From assembly GCA_049587755.1 (NCBI GenBank), contig JBAVEN010000045.1, positions 44,603-108,602 on the forward strand: DNA of 64,000 nucleotides. The letters run 5' to 3'. Made by a program: the position numbers and the translations under genes. The stretch is from Bog-375 sp049587755. Its GTDB lineage: Bacteria; Acidobacteriota; Terriglobia; Bryobacterales; Bryobacteraceae. Of the stretch, positions 1 to 8,831 are shown piece after piece; the first letter of the stretch is position 1; each line of letters opens with the position of its first letter. The notes beneath the pieces were generated by a model. The model made no database searches, was not told the origin of the DNA, and saw only the letters and a program-made list of their open reading frames with translations.

Positions 1-821
1 TCGCTGCTGATACCAGGCTCGACACCGGTGAAACCTTTCTCACTCACGCCGACGATCTGAAACTGCCTGGTTCCGTCGCTGAACCATTGCCCTAATACGG
101 AAGGGTCGCCGCCGAAGCGGCGCATCCAGAAGTTGTAGCTGGCCACGGCCACCGGGTGGGCGCCGGGGCGCAGGTCGTCGCTGGGAGTCAGCAGGCGGCC
201 CAAGGCCGGCCGAATGCCGAGCGAGGGCAGAGCGTTCCCCGAGACGTATTGCACCCGAGCCTCTTCTTCGCGGCCTCCCGACTTAGCAAACACCACCGGC
301 TTGGGATACTGGTTGCTCATGGCGAAGAGTTCCAGTTGTCCTTGCGTGGCCTGGCGGCAACGCTCGAAAAGAGGATAGTTGAAGGTGTGGTTTGGGTGCG
401 GGTCGCTTTCGTCCGTGGTGGTCAAGCGAACCAGCCGCTCGGGCTGGTATACCGGCAGCGGGCGCAGCAGCAGCGCGTCGACCAGCGCGAAAGCGGCCAG
501 CGAGGCGCCGATCGCCAGCGCCAGCGACGCCAGCGCCGCCGCCGTGACGCCGCGATCCTTGCGCAACATGCGGAAGCCGAAGCGCACGTCCTTGACGAGC
601 GATTCCAGCCACGGCATCAGCCTCGCATCGCGGCTGGTCTCGCGCGTCTGCAGCGGATTGCCCAGCCGGAGCCGCGCCTGGCGCGCGGCGTCTTCCGGAG
701 CAATGCCGCGGCGGACGGCTTCCTCCGCGCGCGCTTCCAGATGAAAGCGCAGCTCCTCTTCGAGTTCGCTGTCCAGCCGGTCGGGGCGGAATGCATTCGT
801 CAATCGCGATAGCCAGGACAT
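1..821 (-). CDS. MacB-type orphan permease (ADOP family), 3' part outside the window
   Basis: Reading leftward from ATG at 821, the first 273 codons are open to the window edge. The N-terminus begins MSWLSRLTNAF and has a charged region (DSELEEELRFHLEAR) typical of acidobacterial duplicated orphan permeases, then VKDVRFGFRMLRKDRG and a hydrophobic segment (AAALASLALAIGASLAAFALVDALLL) that is the first membrane helix. A MacB_PCD-like periplasmic domain follows, with FNYPLFERCR and the SYNFWMRRFGGDP motif. An AGGAG ribosome site lies 5 bases upstream. The PadR gene 71 bases upstream on the same strand is the usual partner and probable regulator. Full family members are about 800 residues with two FtsX blocks and no ATPase, so roughly two thirds is missing here. 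The substrate is unknown. Confidence 0.88.
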   Translation of the reverse strand, partial: MSWLSRLTNAFRPDRLDSELEEELRFHLEARAEEAVRRGIAPEDAARQARLRLGNPLQTRETSRDARLMPWLESLVKDVRFGFRMLRKDRGVTAAALASLALAIGASLAAFALVDALLLRPLPVYQPERLVRLTTTDESDPHPNHTFNYPLFERCRQATQGQLELFAMSNQYPKPVVFAKSGGREEEARVQYVSGNALPSLGIRPALGRLLTPSDDLRPGAHPVAVASYNFWMRRFGGDPSVLGQWFSDGTRQFQIVGVSEKGFTGVEPGISS

Positions 822-852
822 CGATTTCTCCTGTTTTGACCGTGCGCCAACC

Positions 853-875
853 GCTCCCTAACGGTCGCGGCTCCG
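853..875. repeat. 23-base dispersed intergenic repeat, copy A
   Basis: GCTCCCTAACG followed by GTCGCGGCTCCG, between the PadR gene and the permease gene. Near-identical copies lie at 9590-9612 and 52370-52392. All three are intergenic. Confidence 0.6.
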
Positions 876-892
876 ATGGGCGGTTGCCGCGC

Positions 893-1222
893 CTACGCCT
901 GCTCCAAAACCGCGTCCACCGCGGCTGTGATCGAGCGCCAGCGGTTTTCCTCGCCTTCTAATTGCTTCCGGCCAGCGGCGGTGATGTCATACGCCCGCGC
1001 GCGGCGGTTACTCGGTGTAGTGGCCCATTTCGCCTTGATCCAGCCGTCCTCCTCCATGCGATGCAGCGCCGGATAGAGCGAGCCCTCTTCTACCCGCAGG
1101 ATATCCTCCGACATGCCTTCGATCTGAACCGCAATGCCGTAGCCGTGAAGCGGCCCGCGCCGGGCGAGAATCTTCAATACCAGCAGCGGGAGCGATCCCT
1201 GCAATGCGTCCTGGTGCGCCAT
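893..1222 (-). CDS. PadR family transcriptional regulator
   Basis: A 109-residue winged-helix protein. It starts MAHQDALQGSLPLLVLKIL and continues with RRGPLHGYGIA, VEEGSLYPALHRMEEDGWI and RARAYDITAAG, the standard PadR N-terminal pattern; the length matches the short PadR class. The start at 1222 is supported by AAGGAGT at 1229-1235. In acidobacteria this regulator type sits directly upstream of orphan MacB-like permeases, and one follows here on the same strand, so it probably represses its own transcript and that of the permease. A TAAGA-N2-TCTTA palindrome just upstream is a candidate self-operator. The inducer is unknown. Confidence 0.92.
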   Translation of the reverse strand: MAHQDALQGSLPLLVLKILARRGPLHGYGIAVQIEGMSEDILRVEEGSLYPALHRMEEDGWIKAKWATTPSNRRARAYDITAAGRKQLEGEENRWRSITAAVDAVLEQA

Positions 1223-1237
1223 GCTAAGACTCCTTAC

Positions 1238-1249
1238 TAAGATGTCTTA
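1238..1249. promoter_or_regulatory. Putative PadR operator (TAAGATGTCTTA)
   Basis: TAAGA-TG-TCTTA is a palindrome with 5-base arms, 16 bases upstream of the PadR start and next to its ribosome site. PadR proteins commonly bind such short palindromes at their own promoter. Assignment is by position and symmetry only. Confidence 0.4.
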
Positions 1250-1340
1250 TTATGGAGCCGCAGTGGCGCGCCTGTCAAGGGCTCAGGCACGCTCGCAGGT
1301 GTTTTCGAATTTCCTCGTGCCGCCGGTTCGAGCGCGCGGC

Positions 1341-4300
1341 TTATTGCACGGACACGTAAACCGTATTGGCCGGCGTTCCAGCCACCGTCAGCACCACGCT
1401 GACGAGCCCGCTGCCGGCGAGCGACGGGGGCAGCAGCACGTTGACCTGGTCGAGACCCGGGTACTGCTGCTGCGAGCCCGCGTAGGATACGAAGCTGTTG
1501 ACGCCTTGTACGTTCACCACCGCCGAGGCGGCGCTGGCGGCATCGAAGCCGGTTCCGAACAGGATCAGGTAGACTTGGCCGGGCGAAGTTAAATCGATGG
1601 GCACAGGCACGATTTGCCCCGACTGTACGGTGAAGACCGGCTCTATCGTCTGTGCGCCTCCCGGCGCCACGCGAACCACGTAGGCGGCGGCGATACCGTC
1701 AAAACCCACCGTGAACAGCGCGGGCGAAAACTCGACGATGCTGGTTGTGGTGCTGACCGCCTTGCCGTCGCCGGAAGTGACCGTGATGGTGGCGCTGCCG
1801 AGCGCGGATGCGTCCGGAATCAGGAAATTCACCTGCTCCAGCGAGACGAAGTAGAGTGGCGCCGGCCGGCTGACGCCGGTGGAATCCTCGACGGTGACGG
1901 TGGTTCCAGCCAGGTTGGTGGGCAGAGAAAGCGTCGTGGCAGCCGCGGTTGCCGTCGCGAGATCTTTGCCGAAACCGCTGGCGACGGTGTCCGCAGCCAA
2001 TGGGCCGAGCGCAAAGCTTGCGCCGGATACGACCACCAGCGGCGGAAAAGGCTGCGACAGATTCAGAAATGTCGCGACGCCGTTCGACAGGCTGCCCGCC
2101 ACATCCGGCGATCCGTCTCGATTGAAGTCCGCTATGACTAGGCTCTGCAGGGTGGTGGATGAGATCTGCGTCTCCGGCTGGAAAGTGCCATCTCCGTTTC
2201 CGAGCAGTACGACGGTTCCATTCGGCGTTCCGCTCAGAACCAGGTCGGGAATCCCGTCTCCGTTCAGATCGGCCGCAGCGAGGCTGTACGCAGTTTCCGG
2301 AAGGATGGCCGGCGTCTGGAATGTTCCGTCGCCCTTGCCGAGGAGAATCGCGATGCCGAGGCCGTTGCCAGAGTTGTCGATGAGGATCGAGGCAAGGTCG
2401 AGCCGTCCGTCGCTATTGAGGTCTGCCGCAACCAGATTTTCCGCTCCCTGGGTGAAGGACCCGGCAGGAGGGTTGGACGGCACGGGAATCGAAATTGAAC
2501 TTGCGGCAAGGAATGTTCCATCGCCTTTGCCCAGCAGCAACGCGATCGCACTCTGGCCCTGGGTGGCAGTGGCGACGGCGACATCGACCTTACCGTCGCC
2601 GTTGAAGTCGCCGAAAACAAGCGCGCCATACGCTCCCTGAACGGGATACGACGCCGGCGTGGAAAACGTCCCGTCTCCTTTACCGATCCACACCCATATT
2701 GCGTCTTGAGTAGCTACAGCCAGATCCGGGATTCCGTCGCCATTCAGATCGACGGCGCCGAGAAAGCTTGGGGAGCCATTAAAAACGGCATCGGGCGCCG
2801 ATATTACGAGCGGGGCCGCGAAAGTGCCATCGCCCTTGCCCAGGAACAACAACACCTCGACCGGGCTGCTGCTCGGCAGGAACACAGCCACGTCGGGCTT
2901 GCCATCGCGGTTGAAATCCGCCACGGCCAGGGACCCCGGGAAACCGTCCACAAAGTTATAAACGAATACAGGCGAGAATTCGCCGTTTCCTTTTCCCTTC
3001 AGGACGGTCAAGTTAGCGCTGCCATCCGCGGTGACGAGGTCCGGAATGCCGTCGCCATCGAAATCGGCGGTCGCGACGAGTGGGTACGAACCTGTTAAGG
3101 CAACAGGCGCTGCCAGAAATTCGCCGCCGCCCTGGCCGAAGAGAACGGTCAAGGTGGGACTGCTGGACGAAGCTGCGGGATTCTCAGCCGCGGACAAGGG
3201 ATTCGCAATGCCGGACAGGAAAGTGGGATTGCCGGCGCCGACGATGATGTCAGATTTGCCGTCCCCGTCGAAATCGGCGAGCATGACGGAGCCGCTTCCC
3301 TCGATTACATAGTCCCTGCGGGTGGGGAAGCCGCCTTTGCCGTCACCGAATAGAATCGATCCCCCGGCGGTCACGATGTCGGGAATGCCGTCGCCATTAA
3401 CGTCTCCCACTGCGACAGTGGCATCGCCGGAGCCAGTCAGGGCTGGAAAGGACTGGAAACTTTGAAAGGTGCCATCGCCATTTCCCAAGGAAACCTGCAC
3501 GTTGGGCGCGCCTGCCGGCGGCGCGGGCGCGAAGATCAGGTCGAGCTTTCCGTCGCCGTTCAGGTCGGCGAGCGAAATCGACCCGCCCTGGAGAATCGGG
3601 TTCATCGAACTGGCCGCGGGCAACTGGTTGAAGGTTCCATCTCCGTTGTTGAGAGCGGTGACAAAAGGCAGGTCGTCGAAGCTAATGACGAGGTCCGGCT
3701 TTCCGTCGTTGTTGAGATCGCCGACTGCAAACGACACGGGACCCCGCAAAGGAGCTCCGGCAAGAGCCTGGCGCGTGCCCGTTTGGAACGTGCCGTCCCC
3801 ATTCCCCAGGAACACCCACACGCCGGGAAAACCGAATCCATGTCCGGTCGGTATTTCAGAAACCGCAACCAGGTCCGCCTTTCCGTCTCCGTTCATATCC
3901 GCAAGCGCGAGGCTGTAAAAAACCTCGCCCGCGGTGCTCGATGAGTACGTGGTTTCGGAGACCAACTGGAGCCCGCTGTCGAAAATGTCGAAGTAGATGG
4001 TCACGGGACCATAGTCACCCGCACCGCCAAGGCTCGCCACCAAATATTGTCCGGAAGGAAGCACCTCCGAAACCACCGACTGTGACCCCGCTCCCGGCGG
4101 ATTTGCCACCGGTGGAGCGATCATGGGCGAGGTTGGAAACGCGTGATGGAGGCAGGCGCCGAACTGCATTTCGAAGTGGGGCGTAGTGGAAATGACGCGG
4201 TATGGCGAGGCGTCGGCCACTTCGAATCCGGTGTAACTGCCGTCACTCTGGCGGACTACGTTGATGTGCGATGTGGCGCTTGGCTTGAGATTGACCGTTT

Positions 4301-4391
4301 TGGCGTTGAGGAAGTTCACGCCTATGCAGGTGGACTGGGCCATCAGCGAGATCGATAACAGGAGACTTAGAATTGCACAGCGTTTATACAT
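1341..4391 (-). CDS. Secreted FG-GAP/VCBS repeat protein with Solibacter-type C-terminal domain
   Basis: A 1016-residue exported protein. Residues 1-22 form a signal peptide (MYKRCAILSLLLSISLMAQS). The body carries about twelve FG-GAP repeats, each with a DxNxDGxxD calcium-binding loop (NGDGKADL, NNDGKPDL, NGDGIPDI, NRDGSPDV and others) and followed by LGxGDGTF; together they should fold as beta-propellers. The last 220 residues, with ASGFGKDL, LEQVNFLIP, LFGTGFD and DQVNVLLP, match the TIGR03437-like domain found at the C-terminus of many Solibacter secreted proteins. Role unknown; likely surface-bound or adhesive. The start at 4391 has only a weak ribosome site. Confidence 0.87.
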   Translation of the reverse strand: MYKRCAILSLLLSISLMAQSTCIGVNFLNAKTVNLKPSATSHINVVRQSDGSYTGFEVADASPYRVISTTPHFEMQFGACLHHAFPTSPMIAPPVANPPGAGSQSVVSEVLPSGQYLVASLGGAGDYGPVTIYFDIFDSGLQLVSETTYSSSTAGEVFYSLALADMNGDGKADLVAVSEIPTGHGFGFPGVWVFLGNGDGTFQTGTRQALAGAPLRGPVSFAVGDLNNDGKPDLVISFDDLPFVTALNNGDGTFNQLPAASSMNPILQGGSISLADLNGDGKLDLIFAPAPPAGAPNVQVSLGNGDGTFQSFQSFPALTGSGDATVAVGDVNGDGIPDIVTAGGSILFGDGKGGFPTRRDYVIEGSGSVMLADFDGDGKSDIIVGAGNPTFLSGIANPLSAAENPAASSSSPTLTVLFGQGGGEFLAAPVALTGSYPLVATADFDGDGIPDLVTADGSANLTVLKGKGNGEFSPVFVYNFVDGFPGSLAVADFNRDGKPDVAVFLPSSSPVEVLLFLGKGDGTFAAPLVISAPDAVFNGSPSFLGAVDLNGDGIPDLAVATQDAIWVWIGKGDGTFSTPASYPVQGAYGALVFGDFNGDGKVDVAVATATQGQSAIALLLGKGDGTFLAASSISIPVPSNPPAGSFTQGAENLVAADLNSDGRLDLASILIDNSGNGLGIAILLGKGDGTFQTPAILPETAYSLAAADLNGDGIPDLVLSGTPNGTVVLLGNGDGTFQPETQISSTTLQSLVIADFNRDGSPDVAGSLSNGVATFLNLSQPFPPLVVVSGASFALGPLAADTVASGFGKDLATATAAATTLSLPTNLAGTTVTVEDSTGVSRPAPLYFVSLEQVNFLIPDASALGSATITVTSGDGKAVSTTTSIVEFSPALFTVGFDGIAAAYVVRVAPGGAQTIEPVFTVQSGQIVPVPIDLTSPGQVYLILFGTGFDAASAASAVVNVQGVNSFVSYAGSQQQYPGLDQVNVLLPPSLAGSGLVSVVLTVAGTPANTVYVSVQ

Positions 4392-4786
4392 ATCTGGCCT
4401 GATGACGCCTCTACATGGAGCAATTGGTATTCCACTTTAATTACAGTGACTTTGCCATCCCGGAGATCGAACTCCACGGGCACGAGCGACACATAGGCGT
4501 AGCGTCGCGACCCAACGCGACAGCACGGCAGATGGATCGATTCGTAAACGCGCCGGCGCAGTACAGCCGCGCCGCCGGCAGCAATCAATGCCGCTGCCGG
4601 CGGCTGGCTGCGAGGTTCCTCCCAAACGCGACTTCTTACGCTACTAAGACCCGCGGACAGCCAAAACAACTACACCGTCCAGTAAGTTTTGCGCAGGCGC
4701 TTGCCGGTGAACGGCAGAAACGCGGTTGACAGGCGAAAGCGCCCGTCCACACTGCACACGCTCACATCTGCTACGCTGCCGATGGA
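4392..4786. other. Gene-poor gap upstream of the FG-GAP gene and rsmB
   Basis: About 395 bases between two divergently transcribed genes, so it should contain both promoters. A 100-codon minus-strand reading frame (4367-4669) runs into the FG-GAP start, but its composition is Arg/Ala-rich and it matches nothing I know. No tRNA or clear terminator was seen. Confidence 0.4.
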
Positions 4787-5875
4787 ATGACAATTGTGCC
4801 CGCGCGCCAGACCGCGTTTGCCGTGCTCCGGAGAGTGGAGCGCGGCGGCTGGGCGTCGGATTTGCTGCTGGCGGCGACGGCGGCGCTCGATTCGCGCGAT
4901 GCGGGCCTGGCTTCCGAGATTGTCTTCGGCGTGCTGCGGTACCGGGCGCAGCTCGATTTTCTGATCGAACACTTCGGTGGCCCTCGGCGGCTGGACGCGG
5001 AAGTGCGGCTGGCGCTGCGCATGGGCATCTATCAGCTTCGTTACCTGGAGCGCGTGCCGGCGCACGCGGCGGTGGCGGAGAGCGTGGAAACGGTGAAGCG
5101 GGCGCGCAAGCGGTCGGCGGCGGGGATGGTGAACGCGGTGCTGCGCAAAGTGGATCGACAGCCGGTGCCGTGGCCCACGCGCGAAGTGGAACTTTCCTGT
5201 CCGGAGTGGCTGCTGGCGCGTTGGGAGCGGAATTACGGCCGGGAGACCGCGCGTGCCATCGCGCTGGCCGCGCTTGAAGAGCCGCAAAAGTACGTGCGCG
5301 TTTCCGCCGCGGGCACCCGCTTCCAGGACATCGGCTCGCAAGCCATCGTGCCGCTGCTCGAACTGGAGCGGGGACAGAGCTTCCTCGATTTGTGCGCAGC
5401 GCCGGGCAACAAGACGGCGCAGGCGCTCGAAGCGGGAGTGCGCGCGGTGGCCTGCGACCTGCACCTCGATCGTTTGCGGGCGCTGCGCGGGTTCGTGGCC
5501 GACCTGGTGGTTTTGGATGGCACGCAGCCGCTGCCGCTGTCGCGCCGCTTCGACCGCATCCTGGTGGATGCGCCTTGCTCCGGGACGGGCACGCTGGGGC
5601 GCAATCCGGAAATCAAGTGGCGCTTGCAGCCGAATGACTTGGCCGATTTGCATAGCCGCCAGGCGGCGCTGCTGCGAAACGCGCTGGCTGCGCTCGCGCC
5701 GGGTGGGCGGCTGGTCTATTCCACCTGCTCGCTGGAGCCGGAAGAGAACCAGGAGGTGGTAGCGGAGGCTGCGCCGGGGCGCGCAGCCGCAGTGCGGGAG
5801 CGGATTCCGGGGCGCGACGCGGGCGATGGTTTCTGGGCCGCTGTGATAAAATCAGGAGAATCCGCACATGATTGA
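4787..5875 (+). CDS. rsmB: 16S rRNA m5C967 methyltransferase RsmB
   Basis: Methylates C967 of 16S rRNA with S-adenosylmethionine. Residues 1-130 are a NusB-like RNA-binding domain (AFAVLRRVERGGWASDLLL, RYLERVPAHAAVAESVE). The Rossmann methyltransferase domain follows, with motif I LDLCAAPGNKT, motif IV DAPCSGTGTLGRNPEIKW containing the catalytic PCS cysteine, and motif VI YSTCSLEPEEN with the second cysteine. At 362 residues it is shorter than the E. coli enzyme (429), mainly through a shortened segment before the final GDGFWAAVIK strand. Its stop overlaps the start of rpe by 8 bases, implying translational coupling. Confidence 0.92.
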   Translation: MTIVPARQTAFAVLRRVERGGWASDLLLAATAALDSRDAGLASEIVFGVLRYRAQLDFLIEHFGGPRRLDAEVRLALRMGIYQLRYLERVPAHAAVAESVETVKRARKRSAAGMVNAVLRKVDRQPVPWPTREVELSCPEWLLARWERNYGRETARAIALAALEEPQKYVRVSAAGTRFQDIGSQAIVPLLELERGQSFLDLCAAPGNKTAQALEAGVRAVACDLHLDRLRALRGFVADLVVLDGTQPLPLSRRFDRILVDAPCSGTGTLGRNPEIKWRLQPNDLADLHSRQAALLRNALAALAPGGRLVYSTCSLEPEENQEVVAEAAPGRAAAVRERIPGRDAGDGFWAAVIKSGESAHD

Positions 5876-6542
5876 AATCGTTCCCTCAATTCTGTCCGCG
5901 GACTTCGCGCGCTTGGCCGAGGAAATCGCCTCGGTGGAGCGCGGGGGGGCCACCATCCTCCATCTCGACGTGATGGACGGCCATTTTGTACCCAATATGA
6001 CGATTGGGCCGCCGGTGGTCGAATCGATTCGCAAAACAACGCGCGCCCACCTGGATTGCCACCTGATGATCGAGCGTCCGGAGCAGTACGCCAAGGCCTT
6101 CATCGAGGCGGGCGCCAACTCGGTTTCGGTGCATTATGAAGCATGCCGGCACCTGGACGCCACGCTGACGATGATCAAGGATGCGGGCGCGATGGCGGGA
6201 GTGGTATTGAACCCGGCCACGCCGGTGGCGATGTTGGAAGACGTGCTGGAAGTGGCCGACTACGTGCTGCTCATGAGTGTCAACCCGGGCTGGGGCGGCC
6301 AGAAGCTGATTCCGTATGTGCTCGAAAAGGCGCGCAAGCTGGAGCGCATGCGGCGTGAAAAGAAACTAGCTTTCCCGATTGAAATCGATGGCGGAATCCA
6401 CCCGGAGAACCTGGCTGAAGTGGTGCGTGCGGGGTGTGAATGGATCGTCACAGGGTCGGCCATCTTTCACAGTCCGAGCCCCGAAGCCGCCACGCGCGAG
6501 ATGCGCGAAATTGCCGCCCAGGCGACCGCCATTCAGTGTTGA
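5868..6542 (+). CDS. rpe: Ribulose-phosphate 3-epimerase
   Basis: Interconverts ribulose 5-phosphate and xylulose 5-phosphate in the pentose phosphate pathway, in the cytoplasm. It is a TIM barrel of 224 residues, normal family length. Visible family motifs are VPSILSADFARL, HLDVMDGHFVPN (catalytic Asp and metal-binding His), HLMIERPE, LLMSVNPGWGGQ and the final EIDGGIHPEN and VTGSAIF (phosphate binding). AGGAG lies upstream of the ATG inside the end of rsmB. The overlap with rsmB and the closely following bamD suggest one operon. Confidence 0.96.
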   Translation: MIEIVPSILSADFARLAEEIASVERGGATILHLDVMDGHFVPNMTIGPPVVESIRKTTRAHLDCHLMIERPEQYAKAFIEAGANSVSVHYEACRHLDATLTMIKDAGAMAGVVLNPATPVAMLEDVLEVADYVLLMSVNPGWGGQKLIPYVLEKARKLERMRREKKLAFPIEIDGGIHPENLAEVVRAGCEWIVTGSAIFHSPSPEAATREMREIAAQATAIQC

Positions 6543-6591
6543 TGGTCACGGCGGCGGGAGACCGCCGGCGCAAGATTGCTGGAGAAGCGAA

Positions 6592-8043
6592 GTGAAACTG
6601 GAATCCTTTATGTCGCGAAATATCTTCCGTCAGGCTGCCGTGGTGGCAGTGATGTGCGTCCTGGTGCTGGCGCCCGGCTGCAGGAAGAAGAAGTACGAAA
6701 ATCCCATCTCCAAGGACACGCAGCAGCCCGACAAGGTGCTGTTCGACCGGGCCGTCGACGACATCGAACACGCCCGCTACGAGCAGGCGCGGCTGACGCT
6801 GCAAACGCTGATGAACACCTACGACACGAGCGAGTATTTGGCGAAAGCCAAGCTGGCCGTGGCCGATAGCTGGTATCGCGAAGGCGGCGGCCACGGCTTT
6901 GCAGAGGCCGAGGCCGAGTACAAGGATTTCATCCTCTTCTACCCGCAAATGGAGGAAGCCGCCGAGGCCCAGGAAAAAGTCTGCAAAATGCAGTATCAGC
7001 AAATGGACAAGGCCGACCGTGACCTGGCGCACGCTCGGCGCGCCGAGGAGGAGTGCCGTCAGCTTCTGGTGCAGTTTCCGAACAGCAAGTTCTCCCCCGA
7101 CGCGCAGCAGTATCTGCGCACGGCGCAGGAGGTTCTGGCGGACGCGGAATTTCGCGTGGGGTCGTTTTACTACCGCAGCAAGGGGAGCTTTCCGGCGGCC
7201 GCCAGCCGGCTTTCCGCGCTGACCGACCAGTTCCCGCTGTACAGCCGCTCGGATGACGCGCTGATGCTGGAGGCCGATTCCTATCATCGTATGGGCGACC
7301 GGTTTGAGGACCAGGAAGCGGCGGCGTACACCAAGCTGGTGCGCGAGTACCCGTTGAGCCCGCACATGAGCGACGCGGCGAGCCAACTGAAAGCCATGAA
7401 CCGGCCAGTGCCGGAGGCCGACCCGGTGGCTTATGCGCGCCAGAAATACGAGCTGGAGAACCGTTCCAAGCGCAGCCTGCTGAGCAAGGTTTGGGGGCCG
7501 TTCAGCGCGCATCCCGATATCACGAATGGGGCCAAATCCGGATCGCCGCGGATGGAGACGCTCAAGCCCTACATGCCGCTGAGCATACCGGCATCGGCCA
7601 AGGGCGGCGAGGTGCCCGGCACAACCGGCGTCAGCGCGAGCGGCGGCGGCAGCGATGTGACGGCATCCACGGTAAACGACAGCAAGCTGATTGACACCGC
7701 GCCGGACGCTCGCCTCAACAAGCCTGAAGCGGCGCAGGCGCCGGCGTCCGGCGCGGCAACTGGCAAGACCGGCACGGGCGAGAAACCGGCCGTCACCACC
7801 GCCCCGGGCGCTCCCGATGCTTCGCTGCCCCAGAACCACACCGGCAAGATTTCCGCGAAGGAACAGGCCAAGCTGATGAAGAAACAGCAAGACATGCTGC
7901 GGAAGAAACAAGAGCAGGCCGCCAAGGACCGGAAGAAGGCGCTGGAAAAGCAGGCCAAGAGCAAGAAGAAGAAAGAAACCACCGCGCCAACGGCGTCGCA
8001 GCCGCAGCCGGCGGACGCCGGAGGTAGTAACATCAAGCAATGA
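6592..8043 (+). CDS. bamD: Outer membrane assembly lipoprotein BamD (extended C-terminus)
   Basis: A 483-residue lipoprotein of the BAM complex, which inserts beta-barrel proteins into the outer membrane. The GTG at 6592 is chosen because GGAGAAG precedes it at 6581-6587; an in-frame ATG at 6610 is the alternative, and longer readings run into rpe. The signal peptide ends in VLVLAPGC, a somewhat relaxed lipobox. Residues about 40-270 are TPR-like helices typical of BamD (LFDRAVDDIEHARYEQARLTL, EYKDFILFYPQ, LLVQFPNSKFSPDA, REYPLSPHMSDA). The last 200 residues are a low-complexity Ala/Pro/Lys tail (KKQQDMLRKKQEQAAKDRKK) absent from proteobacterial BamD. It overlaps the next gene by 4 bases. Confidence 0.85.
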   Translation: MKLESFMSRNIFRQAAVVAVMCVLVLAPGCRKKKYENPISKDTQQPDKVLFDRAVDDIEHARYEQARLTLQTLMNTYDTSEYLAKAKLAVADSWYREGGGHGFAEAEAEYKDFILFYPQMEEAAEAQEKVCKMQYQQMDKADRDLAHARRAEEECRQLLVQFPNSKFSPDAQQYLRTAQEVLADAEFRVGSFYYRSKGSFPAAASRLSALTDQFPLYSRSDDALMLEADSYHRMGDRFEDQEAAAYTKLVREYPLSPHMSDAASQLKAMNRPVPEADPVAYARQKYELENRSKRSLLSKVWGPFSAHPDITNGAKSGSPRMETLKPYMPLSIPASAKGGEVPGTTGVSASGGGSDVTASTVNDSKLIDTAPDARLNKPEAAQAPASGAATGKTGTGEKPAVTTAPGAPDASLPQNHTGKISAKEQAKLMKKQQDMLRKKQEQAAKDRKKALEKQAKSKKKKETTAPTASQPQPADAGGSNIKQ

Positions 8044-8828
8044 GCCGCGTTTTGCTGGTGGATGACAGCCCGCACGCGCAGCGGATGGGCGAGCGCATCC
8101 TGGCCGAGGAAGGCTACGAGGTGGTCACCGTCAGCAACGCCGAAGCGGCGCTCATCCGGCTGCAGGACGTGGATCCGGACGTGATCGTGGCCGACACGGT
8201 GATGCCCGGCCGCAACGGATACGACGTCTGCCAGTACATCAAGATGAGCCCGCAGCACCGGCACGTGGGCGTGATCCTCACGGCGGGCGTGCTGGAAAAG
8301 GTGGACGAGGCGCAAGCCCAGCGGGTTGAGGCGGACGCCGTGCTGCACAAGCCTTTCGAAGCCTCGGCGCTGGTGGCGGCGGTGAAGCCGTTGGCCGAAG
8401 CGGCGCAGGCGGCGCGCAGCCAATATCCGGAAGCCAGGACCGGCGACCGCCCCGCCGCTGCGCACGCGGAAGAGGCGGCGCCGGCGGTGCCTTTCGTGGC
8501 CGTGGTGGATGCCGAACAGGTGCGCGCCGCGGTGACAATCGCGCTCGATGCTTCGATGGAGCGCATGGTGGAGGAAATCTCCCGGCACGTGCTCGCGGCG
8601 CTCGAAAACCAGGAGCCGAATCGTTCGGCGGCTCTGCTGGCGGGCGCGCCATCGGCGGATGAGAATGCGATGGAAGAGGCGGCGCCGGCGGAGACGGAAA
8701 CGGCGGTGAACGACCAGAGTCCATGGCCGGAACCCGCGCGCCGGGTGACGCCGCTGCGCCGCCGCCCGGGATCGATCCTGGGCCTGGATTTCCCGTCCGG
8801 CCCGGAAGAGCCGGGCCCGCCCGAATAG
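8040..8828 (+). CDS. Response regulator receiver protein with long C-terminal tail
   Basis: Residues 1-120 are a CheY-like receiver domain: RVLLVDDSPHAQR supplies the acidic pair, VIVADTVMPGRNGYD the phospho-acceptor Asp, ILTAGV the Thr position and VLHKPFEA the conserved Lys. The remaining 140 residues have no recognisable DNA-binding or enzymatic domain; they are Ala/Glu-rich with one helical stretch (AAVTIALDASMERMVEEISRHV) that resembles a dimerisation or partner-binding helix. No histidine kinase is adjacent. The start overlaps the bamD stop as ATGA, so it is probably co-translated with bamD. Output function unknown. Confidence 0.85.
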   Translation: MSRVLLVDDSPHAQRMGERILAEEGYEVVTVSNAEAALIRLQDVDPDVIVADTVMPGRNGYDVCQYIKMSPQHRHVGVILTAGVLEKVDEAQAQRVEADAVLHKPFEASALVAAVKPLAEAAQAARSQYPEARTGDRPAAAHAEEAAPAVPFVAVVDAEQVRAAVTIALDASMERMVEEISRHVLAALENQEPNRSAALLAGAPSADENAMEEAAPAETETAVNDQSPWPEPARRVTPLRRRPGSILGLDFPSGPEEPGPPE

Positions 8829-8831
8829 ACT

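Noticed and set aside
4367..4669. 100-codon minus-strand frame upstream of the FG-GAP gene
   Set aside because: It overlaps the FG-GAP start, is Arg/Ala-rich, has no ribosome site and no family motif. Left as unexplained gap sequence.
6448..8040. 530-codon minus-strand frame opposite bamD
   Set aside because: Antisense shadow of a GC-rich gene; BamD motifs on the plus strand are clear and the antisense translation is Arg/Leu low-complexity.
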